The translations under genes were made by a program, and so were the position numbers. This document shows, one piece after another, positions 16,522-24,253 of a stretch of DNA of 36,986 nucleotides. The DNA is from Candidatus Bathyarchaeota archaeon (GTDB lineage: Archaea; Thermoproteota; Bathyarchaeia; 40CM-2-53-6): positions 1 through 36,986 of the forward strand of contig VBBD01000021.1 in assembly GCA_005882895.1 (NCBI GenBank), in the 5' to 3' direction. The first letter of the stretch is position 1; each line of letters starts with the position of its first letter. The notes under the pieces were generated by a model. It did not search any database. It was not told where the DNA came from and saw nothing but the letters and a program-made list of their open reading frames with translations.

Positions 16522-17784
16522 CTAGACTTTCAGTCTCTTGACTGCAATGTCCAATAATTGGCGCGCGACCTCACGCTTGGGCGCCAAAGGAATGTGGATG
16601 ACATGCTTTCGCTCGTCGACAACAAACAGCTCGTTAGTATCAGTCTGAAATCCTACACCGTCCAGTGAGACATCGTTGGCCGCGACGAGGTCTGCGTTTT
16701 TCTCGCTGAGTATTTCAAACGCTTCTGTCACGAGCCGCTCGTTCGTGACGCCGTGTTCCGTCTTGAAAGCTACGAGAAACGAGTTCGGGCTTGCACGACG
16801 AATTTCTCGGATTATTTTCGGAGTGGCTTCTAGCTCCAGCTCGACGGTTTTCTCCTTCCTTGTGCTTATCTTCTGGCCAGCGGGCTTCGATGGCCTATAG
16901 TCGCTCGGGGCCGCGGCGGCGAAAACTAGATCGTGTTTATCCTTCTTCAATTCGCGCAGAGTAGCCTCAAGCATCTCCTCCGTGGTTTCAACTTTGACAG
17001 TCTTCACGCTAAGTGGAGGTGTGACTGAGCCGGGTCCCAGAATCAACGTTGTGTCGGCACCTCTTGACCATGCTTCCTCTGCAATCGCGACGCCCATCTT
17101 CCCTGAGGATCGGTTAGTGATTACTCGGACCGGGTCGATGTGTTCGATCGTGGGACCTGCGGTGACCAGCACCCTATGTCCCTCAAGGTCTCTTCTCTGA
17201 GATGAGAGTTGAGAAGAGAGCCGTGTGATGACCGCCTGAATAATCTTAGCCGTTGATGCGATCTTCGCCTTTCCTTCTACAATCTCCGGTTCGACAAACT
17301 CGACGCCTATCTTCTTGAGACGCGCAATGTTCTCTTGAGCTATTGGATGATCATACAAAGGCTCGTGCATCGCTGGTGCAATGAGAACCGGCAGTTTGGA
17401 ACCGATGGCGGTCGCAGCCACCGTTGTGACCGGCGTATCGTCAATTCCCGATGCAAGCTTCCCGATCGTGTTAGCGGTTGCAGGTGCGATGAGAACTAGG
17501 TCAACGTGTCCCGAACTCTTTCCAGCGAGGGTTATGTGCTCCAACTTGCCGGTAAGCTCTCGGACTACTGGATTTCCTGTAGCCCATTCTAGAAGATCGG
17601 ATCCGATCATCTTCTCTGTCGATGGTGAGATTACTGCATACACGTCCGCTCCATGTCTCATCAGCTCGCGCGCAATCTCGGGAACTTTGAACGAGGCAAC
17701 ACTACTCGACACTAGGAGTGCAATCTTTTTTCCTGAGAGTTGTGTGCCAGAGGATCCGGTGATGTCCTTGGAGGGGTGGGTCAT
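16522..17784 (-). CDS. coaBC: Bifunctional phosphopantothenoylcysteine decarboxylase/phosphopantothenate-cysteine ligase
   Basis: The protein has 420 residues, the usual CoaBC length. The CoaC flavoprotein half begins with KKIALLVSSSVASFKVPEIA and has the FMN-site region LIAPATANTIGKLASGIDDT and APAMHEPLYDHP with the catalytic His-containing A-M-H. The CoaB half starts near residue 205 with HRVLVTAGPTIEHIDPVRVI and NRSSGKMGVAIAEEAWSRGA and ends in the typical ANDVSLDGVGFQTDTNE region. Together they convert 4'-phosphopantothenate to 4'-phosphopantetheine for coenzyme A. It is followed by the CN hydrolase and preceded, 14 bases away, by a small hypothetical gene, suggesting one operon. Confidence 0.95.
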   Translation of the reverse strand: MTHPSKDITGSSGTQLSGKKIALLVSSSVASFKVPEIARELMRHGADVYAVISPSTEKMIGSDLLEWATGNPVVRELTGKLEHITLAGKSSGHVDLVLIAPATANTIGKLASGIDDTPVTTVAATAIGSKLPVLIAPAMHEPLYDHPIAQENIARLKKIGVEFVEPEIVEGKAKIASTAKIIQAVITRLSSQLSSQRRDLEGHRVLVTAGPTIEHIDPVRVITNRSSGKMGVAIAEEAWSRGADTTLILGPGSVTPPLSVKTVKVETTEEMLEATLRELKKDKHDLVFAAAAPSDYRPSKPAGQKISTRKEKTVELELEATPKIIREIRRASPNSFLVAFKTEHGVTNERLVTEAFEILSEKNADLVAANDVSLDGVGFQTDTNELFVVDERKHVIHIPLAPKREVARQLLDIAVKRLKV

Positions 17785-17798
17785 TTCCGGCCTGCCTC

Positions 17799-18077
17799 CT
17801 ATTTCTTCAATTGTCCACTGTCATAGGCCCAGTCTAGAAGTTGTATGATCTCGTTGAGACTATACTTTCCGGCGCTCTGAGGGATCCGTTTGAGAATGTC
17901 GGGCAGGCTCGGTAGCATGGGCCGAATAAATCCGGGAATCTTGTCGTACATTGCCTGGACCCCCGAAATAATCTCCTTGGCGTCTTTCTCTTCGATACTG
18001 GTTCCCTTGAGAGCTGTCTTCATACTCTTGACGCTCATTTTCCTTCCAACTTCCTGGTTCGATCTTATCTCGGACAT
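17799..18077 (-). CDS. Small hypothetical protein upstream of coaBC
   Basis: The protein has 92 residues, mostly helical by composition, with a Pro-containing middle section (KIPGFIRPMLPSLPDILKRI) and a C-terminal QLLDWAYDSG. It has no membrane segment or cysteine. I do not recognise the family. It lies 14 bases upstream of coaBC on the same strand and is likely its operon partner. The start is ATG at 18077; an internal ATG (MSVKSMKT) is an alternative. Confidence 0.6.
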   Translation of the reverse strand: MSEIRSNQEVGRKMSVKSMKTALKGTSIEEKDAKEIISGVQAMYDKIPGFIRPMLPSLPDILKRIPQSAGKYSLNEIIQLLDWAYDSGQLKK

Positions 18078-18249
18078 ATACAGGTTCTTCGCGTCCCGTC
18101 GGTGTCAATTTCTGGGATTGTACCTTGAGGAACAGTAGGCAAGGGAGCCCAGTTCAATCGTTCCTCGCTTCTGTTAAGAGTTCTTCAAAGAATACGGAGT
18201 CACCGTGTATTGAAGCAATCCGGTGGGTTCTTGGTCCTGGTCTGTCAGG

Positions 18250-19332
18250 CTAGGGCATAGATCTTCCATCGCCGGTAACTTTTGGAAGGCTTTGCATCAA
18301 AGAGTAATGTTGGGGGAAGGTCCACGCCTTCCATTTTCTCCACATCTTATTGGAGAAAAGAACGGCCAACAGGTCGTTCATTATGACAAGGGGGAGAGAT
18401 GCGCTGGCTGCGATGCCGAAGATAATTATCGGAGAAATCAGTCCGAACGCGAACGCGACTTTGTGGGCTTGGTTGAGTTGTGTTCCCATTGACCTGAAGA
18501 CGAGCCGAAGTACCCACAGTGAGATGAGAATATCGAAAACCATGATGACCGGCGGGAAGAGGTTGGCACTTGCTGCGAAGCCTCCTGCAAGGAGCCAGAT
18601 CGGAAAGAAAATCGCTCCAATTAAAAAGAATGCTCGGGGCCTCCATCTCGGCTCTGCTCTAACAGTCTTCAGAAAATCAGTAGGCAATTTCTTCGCAGCG
18701 ATAACGAGCAGTACTACCACAATGCTCGAAAGAACCAGTAGACCCCATATCTCAGCAGGCCAATAGTTTACGAGTAACGAAAGGAGGACAGAATCGGTAG
18801 CTAACGTGACTGTACTGATTCGTATTCCTTTTGTCGAAACAAGGCTTTTTGATTTCAGATCTGGAAATGCTAATCCGAAGATGAAGATAGGCAGGCCGAT
18901 GCTGAAAACTGAGTGGAAGATCACCAGTCCGACCGTCCAGACCCAGTTGACTCCGAGCCAGTGGCCGTAGACGCCTAGATTTCCTACTACCGAGGATGTT
19001 GGGTTGAACAGTGTTCGCAGGGCGAGTCCCTCTTCCACGATTCCGTAGGCTGCTCCCAGGAGGAAGACTGATGCCCAGCCTTTGTTCCAGCGAATCTTGG
19101 CCTCGCGGATCAATATGACGCCTGGACCGTAGAGGGCGAGATTCGCAGCGAGAAGGAGAAAGAATACTGGAGGATTTAGAACCAGGAAAGCCATGTTGCT
19201 TGAGCCTGAAAGGTACTCTGGAATCCCAGGGGTTAGAATGAGCAGACAGAGTAATGGATGCGCCTTTAGGTAGCTGATTATCCGGGCTACGCGCCCCTTT
19301 CTTTCCGTGACTTGTGGGTACCACGTACTCAA
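18250..19332 (-). CDS. Polytopic membrane protein with a conserved EE motif
   Basis: The protein has 360 residues with about nine hydrophobic segments. The first helix ends in LTPGIPEYLSGSS, and the segment AAYGIVEEGLALRTLFNP carries two adjacent glutamates and an arginine inside a membrane stretch. A later helix reads GLVIFHSVFSIG with a membrane-embedded His. Glu-Glu plus His in membrane helices recalls CPBP (Abi) intramembrane proteases, but the spacing E-E-x4-R is one residue off that family's E-E-x3-R. The relation is therefore only suggestive. The start is TTG at 19332. It stands between UPF0146 and the coaBC operon. Confidence 0.6.
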   Translation of the reverse strand: MSTWYPQVTERKGRVARIISYLKAHPLLCLLILTPGIPEYLSGSSNMAFLVLNPPVFFLLLAANLALYGPGVILIREAKIRWNKGWASVFLLGAAYGIVEEGLALRTLFNPTSSVVGNLGVYGHWLGVNWVWTVGLVIFHSVFSIGLPIFIFGLAFPDLKSKSLVSTKGIRISTVTLATDSVLLSLLVNYWPAEIWGLLVLSSIVVVLLVIAAKKLPTDFLKTVRAEPRWRPRAFFLIGAIFFPIWLLAGGFAASANLFPPVIMVFDILISLWVLRLVFRSMGTQLNQAHKVAFAFGLISPIIIFGIAASASLPLVIMNDLLAVLFSNKMWRKWKAWTFPQHYSLMQSLPKVTGDGRSMP

Positions 19333-19432
19333 GGATGAGGTCTCGAAGCTACGGGAAACCGGGTCTACAGTATTAGCCGTCTAATACCAAGGGAAGCATC
19401 TCTCCGTTACTAGAAGAAGGTCTTCTTACCGA

Positions 19433-19891
19433 TCAACCGTGCTTGTTGAGGAGCCAGCCGACGATTCTCCCACGGACCACGAGCTCTCGCCACCTATCTT
19501 GCGTGAGATTGTGTCGTTCGTCGCTTATAGGAACTACCAGTAGGTCTGCTCCGATTCCATTCGCCAATTTCTCCAGCGCGTGTAGGATCTCTCCGGGAGG
19601 ATGTAGAGAATAGATTAGGGACGCTCCCTGATACAAGTTGAAACTTGGAAATGTCACATCGTCTGCGACAGCTCGAATCCGTCCAGGCTTCTGCGAGCGC
19701 ACCCAAGATTCGTCTTTGTCGGTTACAAGAACCTCTGCCAGAGGCAGGGCTTGAGATATTCGCTCCGCCACGTCTATCCTGTGGCCTACTCCGATTTCTA
19801 TGATTTTCCTGGCGTCGCCGTAGTTCTGTTTGATCCAGTCTACGAGCTGTTCGAACAAAATTCTGGATAGATCCCGGATCACTTGGGCCAA
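19433..19891 (-). CDS. UPF0146 family protein
   Basis: The protein has 152 residues. It contains KIIEIGVGHRIDVAERIS, a Rossmann-type E-x-G-x-G loop, then VLVTDKDESW with an acidic strand end, and ASLIYSLHPPGEILHALEKL in the second half. This is the pattern of the archaeal UPF0146 family, which resembles a short SAM-dependent methyltransferase fold but has no assigned activity. The TTG start at 19891 overlaps the end of the PEP synthase gene by 13 bases; GTG 19885 is an alternative. The two genes are probably translated from one message. Confidence 0.8.
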   Translation of the reverse strand: MAQVIRDLSRILFEQLVDWIKQNYGDARKIIEIGVGHRIDVAERISQALPLAEVLVTDKDESWVRSQKPGRIRAVADDVTFPSFNLYQGASLIYSLHPPGEILHALEKLANGIGADLLVVPISDERHNLTQDRWRELVVRGRIVGWLLNKHG

Positions 19892-22266
19892 CGGGGCTGC
19901 ATAGCACCCTGCTCTCCGTTGGCCTGACGCGTCTTTCTCATCCCTTCAAGGATCAGCTTCTGCTCGATAGCGGCCACCAACAATTTCGTCTCGATGACCT
20001 TGTCCGGATTGACGCTCATGCTAACAGCTCCCTCTCTAACCAGAAACTCGACAACCTCGGGATAGTTTGAAGGTGCTTGACCGCATATCGATGTCGTCAC
20101 GCCTTTTTCGCTGCAGACTCTGATTACATGGCTCATTGCTCGTAACACAGCAAGATTGCGTTCGTCGTAGATTTCCTGGATTGATGCGTCGTCTCGGTCA
20201 ATGCCAAGGATCAACATTGTCAGGTCGTTGGTTCCGAATGATATTCCGTCAATTCCCTCGTCGACAAACTTGTCGATCAGCAATACTGTAGCGGGAACTT
20301 CTACCATGATCCAGAGTTTGAAGTCGGGGCCTCTCTTCAATCCCTCCTCTTCGAGGATTTTCCTCGCGTTCCTGAAGTCCTCAAGCGTCCGGACGAAAGG
20401 CAGCATCACGTGGACGTTGGTGAGTTTGTACTCTTCTCTAACTTTCTTGATAGCTCGGCACTCTAATCGGAAAATGTCAGGCTCTTTCACGTATCGGAAG
20501 CAGCCACGGTATCCTAGCAACGGGTTGGGCCCGACATGGCCGGCTTCATGTTCGTATTTTTCGCCGCCTGGAAGGCCTAGAAACTCGTCAGGTTTGAAGT
20601 CAAGGCATCTGTAGACGACTGGCCGTGGAGCAAAAGGTGTTGCCACCTTTCTGACCCCTTCAGCGAAAGCGTCGACCATCTTCTCGCCGCCTCCCTCCTC
20701 TATCAACAATCGCGGATGTTTCCCGACGGAGAGCATCATGTGCTCTGCTCGCAAGAGACCTACACCGTCCGCGTGAGTCTCCCGTTCGACCTTTTCTGCG
20801 AGCTCTGGGAGTGAGATGTTCACGTAGATCTTTGTCGCGGTTATTGGGATAACAGTGGGAATCTCATGTTGAGGTTGTGTTGCCCTGAGAACTTCTTCAA
20901 CTAGACCGTTATAGACGACTCCTGATTTCGCATCGACCGTATACTCTTGTCCCGTCTGCATAAGTTTGGTCGCGTTCCTTGCGCCTACGATGCATGGGAT
21001 ACCCATCTCTCGGGAGACGATGGCAGCGTGGCATGTTGTTCCTCCGTCTTCTGTGACGATTGCGCCGGCGATTTTCATGTAGGGAACCCAGTCAGGGTTC
21101 GTCATTCGAGTAACGAGAATGTCCTTGTTCTTCATCAAGCGTCCCGCTTCAATAGTGGTAGGGACGATCTTCGCTCTTCCCGCGTGCAAGCCCGGGCTCG
21201 CGGCCAGACCGTGCACGACCGCGACTCTATGGACGATATGTGAATCCGTTTCGCCGGTTGGACTCTTCATCTTGCTCCAGAAGGTTTCGGGCCTGGTCTG
21301 GACAACGTAGAGTGAATTTCCGGTAGGTCCGTTCTCGATGGCGAACTCGATATCTTGTGCAGTGTGGTAGTGATCCTCGATGTCCACCGCGGTCTTTGCA
21401 ATTTCGATTACTTCCTCGTCGGTTAGGCTGGAAACGTTACGTCGCTCTGCTGGGACTTCGTTCTGCATGGTCAGCCCTGTTTTGTTGTTTGGGACGTGCT
21501 CGATCATCTTTGGGACGATCTCTTTGTGGATTAGCTGCATGGTGCCTTTGTCGACGATGAACCTGTCAGGACGCACGATTCCCGCGACGAGGGCCTCTCC
21601 CAGACCCCATGTCGATTCGATGACTATCCTTGATGGGTCGCCGTTGATCGGGTCTAGTGTGAAAACTACGCCAGAGGATTTTGATTGGACCATCTTCTGG
21701 ACTCCGACGCTGATGAGTACTTTCTCGTGTGGGAAACCCTTCTCTTCCCGGTAGAATATGGCGCGTGGAGTGTAGAGGCTGCCCCAGCATTTCTGCACAT
21801 AGTGTACGAGCTGATCCTCGCCGCGGACGTTAAGGTAGGTGTCTTGTTGCCCAGCGAAAGATGCGTCGGGCAAATCTTCGCTGGTGGCGGAGGACCTTAC
21901 TGCGACAGTCACATTCTTGTCTCCGGTTTTCTCGCATAGCTCGCGGTAGGCACTTCGGACTTTGCCCGCGATGTCCTGGGGCATGGGGGCGGATTCTAGA
22001 ATCTTGCGGATCTCCTCGGACGCTTCCTCGTACTGTTTCGGGTCCCGGGAACCGTTAGAGCTTCCCAACGTCTTGTGTATAACCTCGCCGATCTTTGTCT
22101 CTTCAAGAAATCGGTGAAATGCTTCTGCAGTTACTGCGAATCCGGGAGGGACATTGACTCCTTTGGCTGTAAGCTCGCCGAGGTTAGCGCATTTTCCACC
22201 GACTAGTGGAATGTCGTCTTTTCTTACGTCTTCAAGCCGGACAACTATGGCGTCTAGCTTGGGCAC
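19879..22266 (-). CDS. ppsA: Phosphoenolpyruvate synthase (pyruvate, water dikinase)
   Basis: The protein has 795 residues, the normal length. Residues 15-330 are the ATP-grasp-like nucleotide domain, starting with VGGKCANLGELTAKGVNVPPGF and including VAVRSSATSEDLPDASFAGQ. The mobile phosphohistidine domain has EDGGTTCHAAIVSREMGIP with the catalytic His near residue 420. The C-terminal TIM barrel carries GVGLLRAEHM and ends with the cysteine motif TSICGQAPSNYP. The enzyme makes PEP from pyruvate and ATP for gluconeogenesis. The start is GTG at 22266, four bases after the L10e gene, and the 3' end overlaps UPF0146. Confidence 0.96.
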   Translation of the reverse strand: MPKLDAIVVRLEDVRKDDIPLVGGKCANLGELTAKGVNVPPGFAVTAEAFHRFLEETKIGEVIHKTLGSSNGSRDPKQYEEASEEIRKILESAPMPQDIAGKVRSAYRELCEKTGDKNVTVAVRSSATSEDLPDASFAGQQDTYLNVRGEDQLVHYVQKCWGSLYTPRAIFYREEKGFPHEKVLISVGVQKMVQSKSSGVVFTLDPINGDPSRIVIESTWGLGEALVAGIVRPDRFIVDKGTMQLIHKEIVPKMIEHVPNNKTGLTMQNEVPAERRNVSSLTDEEVIEIAKTAVDIEDHYHTAQDIEFAIENGPTGNSLYVVQTRPETFWSKMKSPTGETDSHIVHRVAVVHGLAASPGLHAGRAKIVPTTIEAGRLMKNKDILVTRMTNPDWVPYMKIAGAIVTEDGGTTCHAAIVSREMGIPCIVGARNATKLMQTGQEYTVDAKSGVVYNGLVEEVLRATQPQHEIPTVIPITATKIYVNISLPELAEKVERETHADGVGLLRAEHMMLSVGKHPRLLIEEGGGEKMVDAFAEGVRKVATPFAPRPVVYRCLDFKPDEFLGLPGGEKYEHEAGHVGPNPLLGYRGCFRYVKEPDIFRLECRAIKKVREEYKLTNVHVMLPFVRTLEDFRNARKILEEEGLKRGPDFKLWIMVEVPATVLLIDKFVDEGIDGISFGTNDLTMLILGIDRDDASIQEIYDERNLAVLRAMSHVIRVCSEKGVTTSICGQAPSNYPEVVEFLVREGAVSMSVNPDKVIETKLLVAAIEQKLILEGMRKTRQANGEQGAMQPRWPK

Positions 22267-22270
22267 TAGG

Positions 22271-22792
22271 TTAGGCTCCTGCGGGTATTTGTGGCGCGAC
22301 TGGTTCTTCGACTATAATCCGGGTTTTCATGGGTAGTTTCGTTCCGGCGACTTCGCATGCTTTCTTCGCGGTTTCGACGCCGTCCTCGGGAACGTAGATG
22401 ATTAGGATCGATTGGCCGTTTTCGACTCTGGCTGCTCGGCCGGTGGGTTTTCCGAAAGCTCGCCGCATTCCTTCCTGCAATCTATCGGCTCCTGCGGTGG
22501 CGATCATCTTGTTTTCTCGGAGGATAATATGCGGGTACACGCACAGTTGTAATCGGTATCCTGTTTCTCCCCACCGGTCGGTTAGGATCTTGTTTGCGGA
22601 TACACGAGCTGATTCTAGGGCGTTGTGGCGGATCTGCACGTGTTCTTTGGCGACAAGGTGGATCTTTCGAGCGAACTGGGTAGACAGGTCTCCCATGTTG
22701 AACTTGGAAACCTTAGGCGCTGGTGACCCGTGGATGTATTTCATCCGGGTGAAGGCCTGGCCTGATGGGGAACGATAGTTGCGACCCTTCAT
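22271..22792 (-). CDS. rpl10e: Large-subunit ribosomal protein L10e (uL16)
   Basis: From ATG 22792 the protein has 173 residues, the family length. The N-terminus reads KGRNYRSPSGQAFTRMKYIH, which aligns with the R-x-Y-R-x-x-x-G-x-x-Y-T-R-x-x-Y-I start of archaeal L10e. ATG 22813, seven residues earlier, gives an atypical lead. Later conserved regions are QIRHNALESARVSANK, YPHIILRENKMIATAGADRL and GMRRAFGKPTGRAARV. It sits near the peptidyl-transferase centre of the 50S subunit. The gene heads a minus-strand unit with ppsA four bases downstream. The upstream 480 bases hold no gene. Confidence 0.95.
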   Translation of the reverse strand: MKGRNYRSPSGQAFTRMKYIHGSPAPKVSKFNMGDLSTQFARKIHLVAKEHVQIRHNALESARVSANKILTDRWGETGYRLQLCVYPHIILRENKMIATAGADRLQEGMRRAFGKPTGRAARVENGQSILIIYVPEDGVETAKKACEVAGTKLPMKTRIIVEEPVAPQIPAGA

Positions 22793-22981
22793 GAGCAAAT
22801 ACCATACGGGCATTAGCTGAGGGTGCTAATGAGGATTGTTGCGCCGAGTGGCTGAAATGAATCCCGGGACTTCGTACTATGCCGATTTATTCACGATTTA
22901 CCGCCGACGAAGCAAGTGGATTTCAAGCTCCTCTTCAAGAAATGAGCCCGGAACCCAGCCCAGACAGACATCGATTCCCGG

Positions 22982-23005
22982 AAAAAATTGGATCCCTTAA
23001 GGGGT
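22982..23005 (-). terminator. Hairpin followed by T6 on the minus strand
   Basis: CCCTTAAGGG (22994-23003) is a perfect palindrome, extended by an A-T pair and a wobble. On the minus strand it is followed within six bases by six Ts (22982-22987). It is placed to stop minus-strand transcripts coming from the CN hydrolase before the L10e promoter. Confidence 0.5.
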
Positions 23006-23202
23006 CTTTTGTGGCATGAGTTGTTCCCGCGGACGCTTGCGAAAGAAAAGCCAAACCGTCTCTTTCACCCTATGGAACCGCCCATGATCAGCTAATCCCG
23101 ATTCCGAGCATGTGATTCACAGAATAGAAACAAGCAATTGAAGACCACTTTGGAAATCAGTATTTTGGAAAGGTTTCTTGAATCCGGTCTTTGAAACCGG
23201 GT

Positions 23203-23269
23203 ACTAGTGAATTCTCGAGCCCCTGGGGCCCCTCGAGATCTCGCGCCCCGCCCTTCTCGAAAATCTAGA
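23203..23269. repeat. Cluster of seven six-base palindromes
   Basis: Within 67 bases the sequence contains ACTAGT (23203), GAATTC (23209), CTCGAG (23214 and 23232), GGGCCC (23226), AGATCT (23236) and TCTAGA (23264). The two CTCGAG copies bracket CCCCTGGGG, so the middle can fold as a nested hairpin. It lies directly after the CN hydrolase stop. Confidence 0.85.
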
Positions 23270-23271
23270 AC

Positions 23272-24099
23272 CTACGCTTCTCTGCTCTTGGTTCTCAGCT
23301 GGTCAAACAGGCTCGGCTCCAAGTCCTTTATTGTCGGTATGAACGCCCTAGCCCGAGACACCTCGTCAAGATCAACCTTGCAGATCTGAAACTCCTCCAT
23401 ATCATACTTGCATTGGGCTAGGACCGAGCCATTAGGCGCTATGACCCTACTTCCACCCCAGAACTGCAAACCCTCCTCGATACCAACACGGTTGACGTAG
23501 GCGAGATAGACAGCGTTCTCCATCGCCCGGCTCAGACAGAACCCCTCGAAAAACCTCCGACGCAACCCAGGACTAGCGGATATGCAGATGATCACTTGTG
23601 CACCCTGCAAAGCCTGCAAGCGAGTCAGCTCAGGAAAATAGAGATCATAACAGATGCTCAAACCGATTGTTCCAAGATCGGTCTTGAAAACCGGCGCTTC
23701 TTGTCCCGGACGATAATACCGGCGTTCCTCGAAAACAGAGTGCGTCGGAAGATGGATCTTCCGATACCTCCCAATCAAGCCCTTCGGACCGACAAGCACC
23801 GCGGTGTTGTGAATCACCCCCTTGACCTCGCTCTCCTCGGGCATGCCGAAGATGACGTGAACACCGTGCTCCTTCGCCATACTCTCAACCTTCCGCGTGC
23901 TGGAACCTGGGATTGACTCTGCCAGATGAAAGACCTCGTCTCTCATGGTATAGCCTGTCAAATGGAGCTCAGGAAAGATCAGCAGATCGATATTCTTCTT
24001 TCGAGCCTTGGTTGCCTGTTCCGCGATCAGCTTCAGGTTTCGCTCTTTGTTCCCGACTTTGGGACCGGTTTGGGCGAGTAGAAGGCTAACAGGCTTCGT
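23272..24099 (-). CDS. Carbon-nitrogen hydrolase (nitrilase superfamily), apparent ACG start
   Basis: From ACG 24099 the protein has 275 residues, the family's normal length. The N-terminus reads KPVSLLLAQTGPKVGNKERN, the usual first strand. The triad follows in order: E in LLIFPELHLTGYT, K in YRKIHLPTHSVF, C in IGLSICYDLYFPEL. The nearest standard in-frame start is a TTG at 23961, which would delete the first strand and the catalytic Glu. GGTGA at 24106-24110 ends six bases before the ACG. An out-of-frame ATG lies at 24103 but stops after five codons. The substrate is unknown; the sequence resembles amidases and N-carbamoyl hydrolases. It is transcribed divergently from the MMPL exporter. 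Confidence 0.88.
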   Translation of the reverse strand, partial: TKPVSLLLAQTGPKVGNKERNLKLIAEQATKARKKNIDLLIFPELHLTGYTMRDEVFHLAESIPGSSTRKVESMAKEHGVHVIFGMPEESEVKGVIHNTAVLVGPKGLIGRYRKIHLPTHSVFEERRYYRPGQEAPVFKTDLGTIGLSICYDLYFPELTRLQALQGAQVIICISASPGLRRRFFEGFCLSRAMENAVYLAYVNRVGIEEGLQFWGGSRVIAPNGSVLAQCKYDMEEFQICKVDLDEVSRARAFIPTIKDLEPSLFDQLRTKSREA

Positions 24100-24105
24100 C
24101 CATGC

Positions 24106-24110
24106 TCACC
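24106..24110 (-). promoter_or_regulatory. Shine-Dalgarno GGTGA that supports an ACG start
   Basis: Read on the minus strand, GGTGA ends six bases before ACG 24099. For the out-of-frame ATG at 24103 the spacing would be only two bases, too short, so the motif favours the ACG. Confidence 0.5.
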
Positions 24111-24137
24111 TTACGTGGATTCCGGCTCGTTTTCGGC

Positions 24138-24146
24138 ATATAGACC
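24138..24146 (-). promoter_or_regulatory. TATA-like box for the CN hydrolase
   Basis: The minus strand reads GTCTATATG, about 40-45 bases upstream of the ACG start, leaving room for a short leader that includes the GGTGA. Confidence 0.4.
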
Positions 24147-24253
24147 TGCCTAACGGCTCGTAATAGCCCCCGTCCGTTGTTCAAGGTTACAGTACGGCTT
24201 TATGACGCTCAGCCCGTTCCCGCCTCGTTTCACACCCTCAAGGAGGGAATGGA

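Larger units (their letters stand above)
22793..23271. other. Gene-free, structured interval between L10e and a CN hydrolase
   Basis: No protein gene can be supported. On the minus strand the interval runs from the CN hydrolase stop through a cluster of short palindromes (23203-23269), a hairpin with stem CCGGT/ACCGG (about 23184-23200), and then a hairpin with a T6 run (22982-23005). The stretch may be a long 3' untranslated region or a small structured RNA. An A/T-rich GAATAAATC (minus, about 22885-22895) could be a weak TATA element for L10e. I looked for a tRNA and found only an isolated T-arm-like hairpin. Confidence 0.45.

Noticed and set aside
22840-22900. tRNA-Ser/Leu-like start (GCCGAGTGG) on the plus strand
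   Set aside because: The D-arm-like string has no pairing acceptor stem and no T-arm at the proper distance.
23168-23205. tRNA gene on the minus strand
   Set aside because: A five-base stem with a TTCAAAG loop looks like a T-arm, but no matching 5' acceptor, D-arm or anticodon arm lies within 100 bases upstream.
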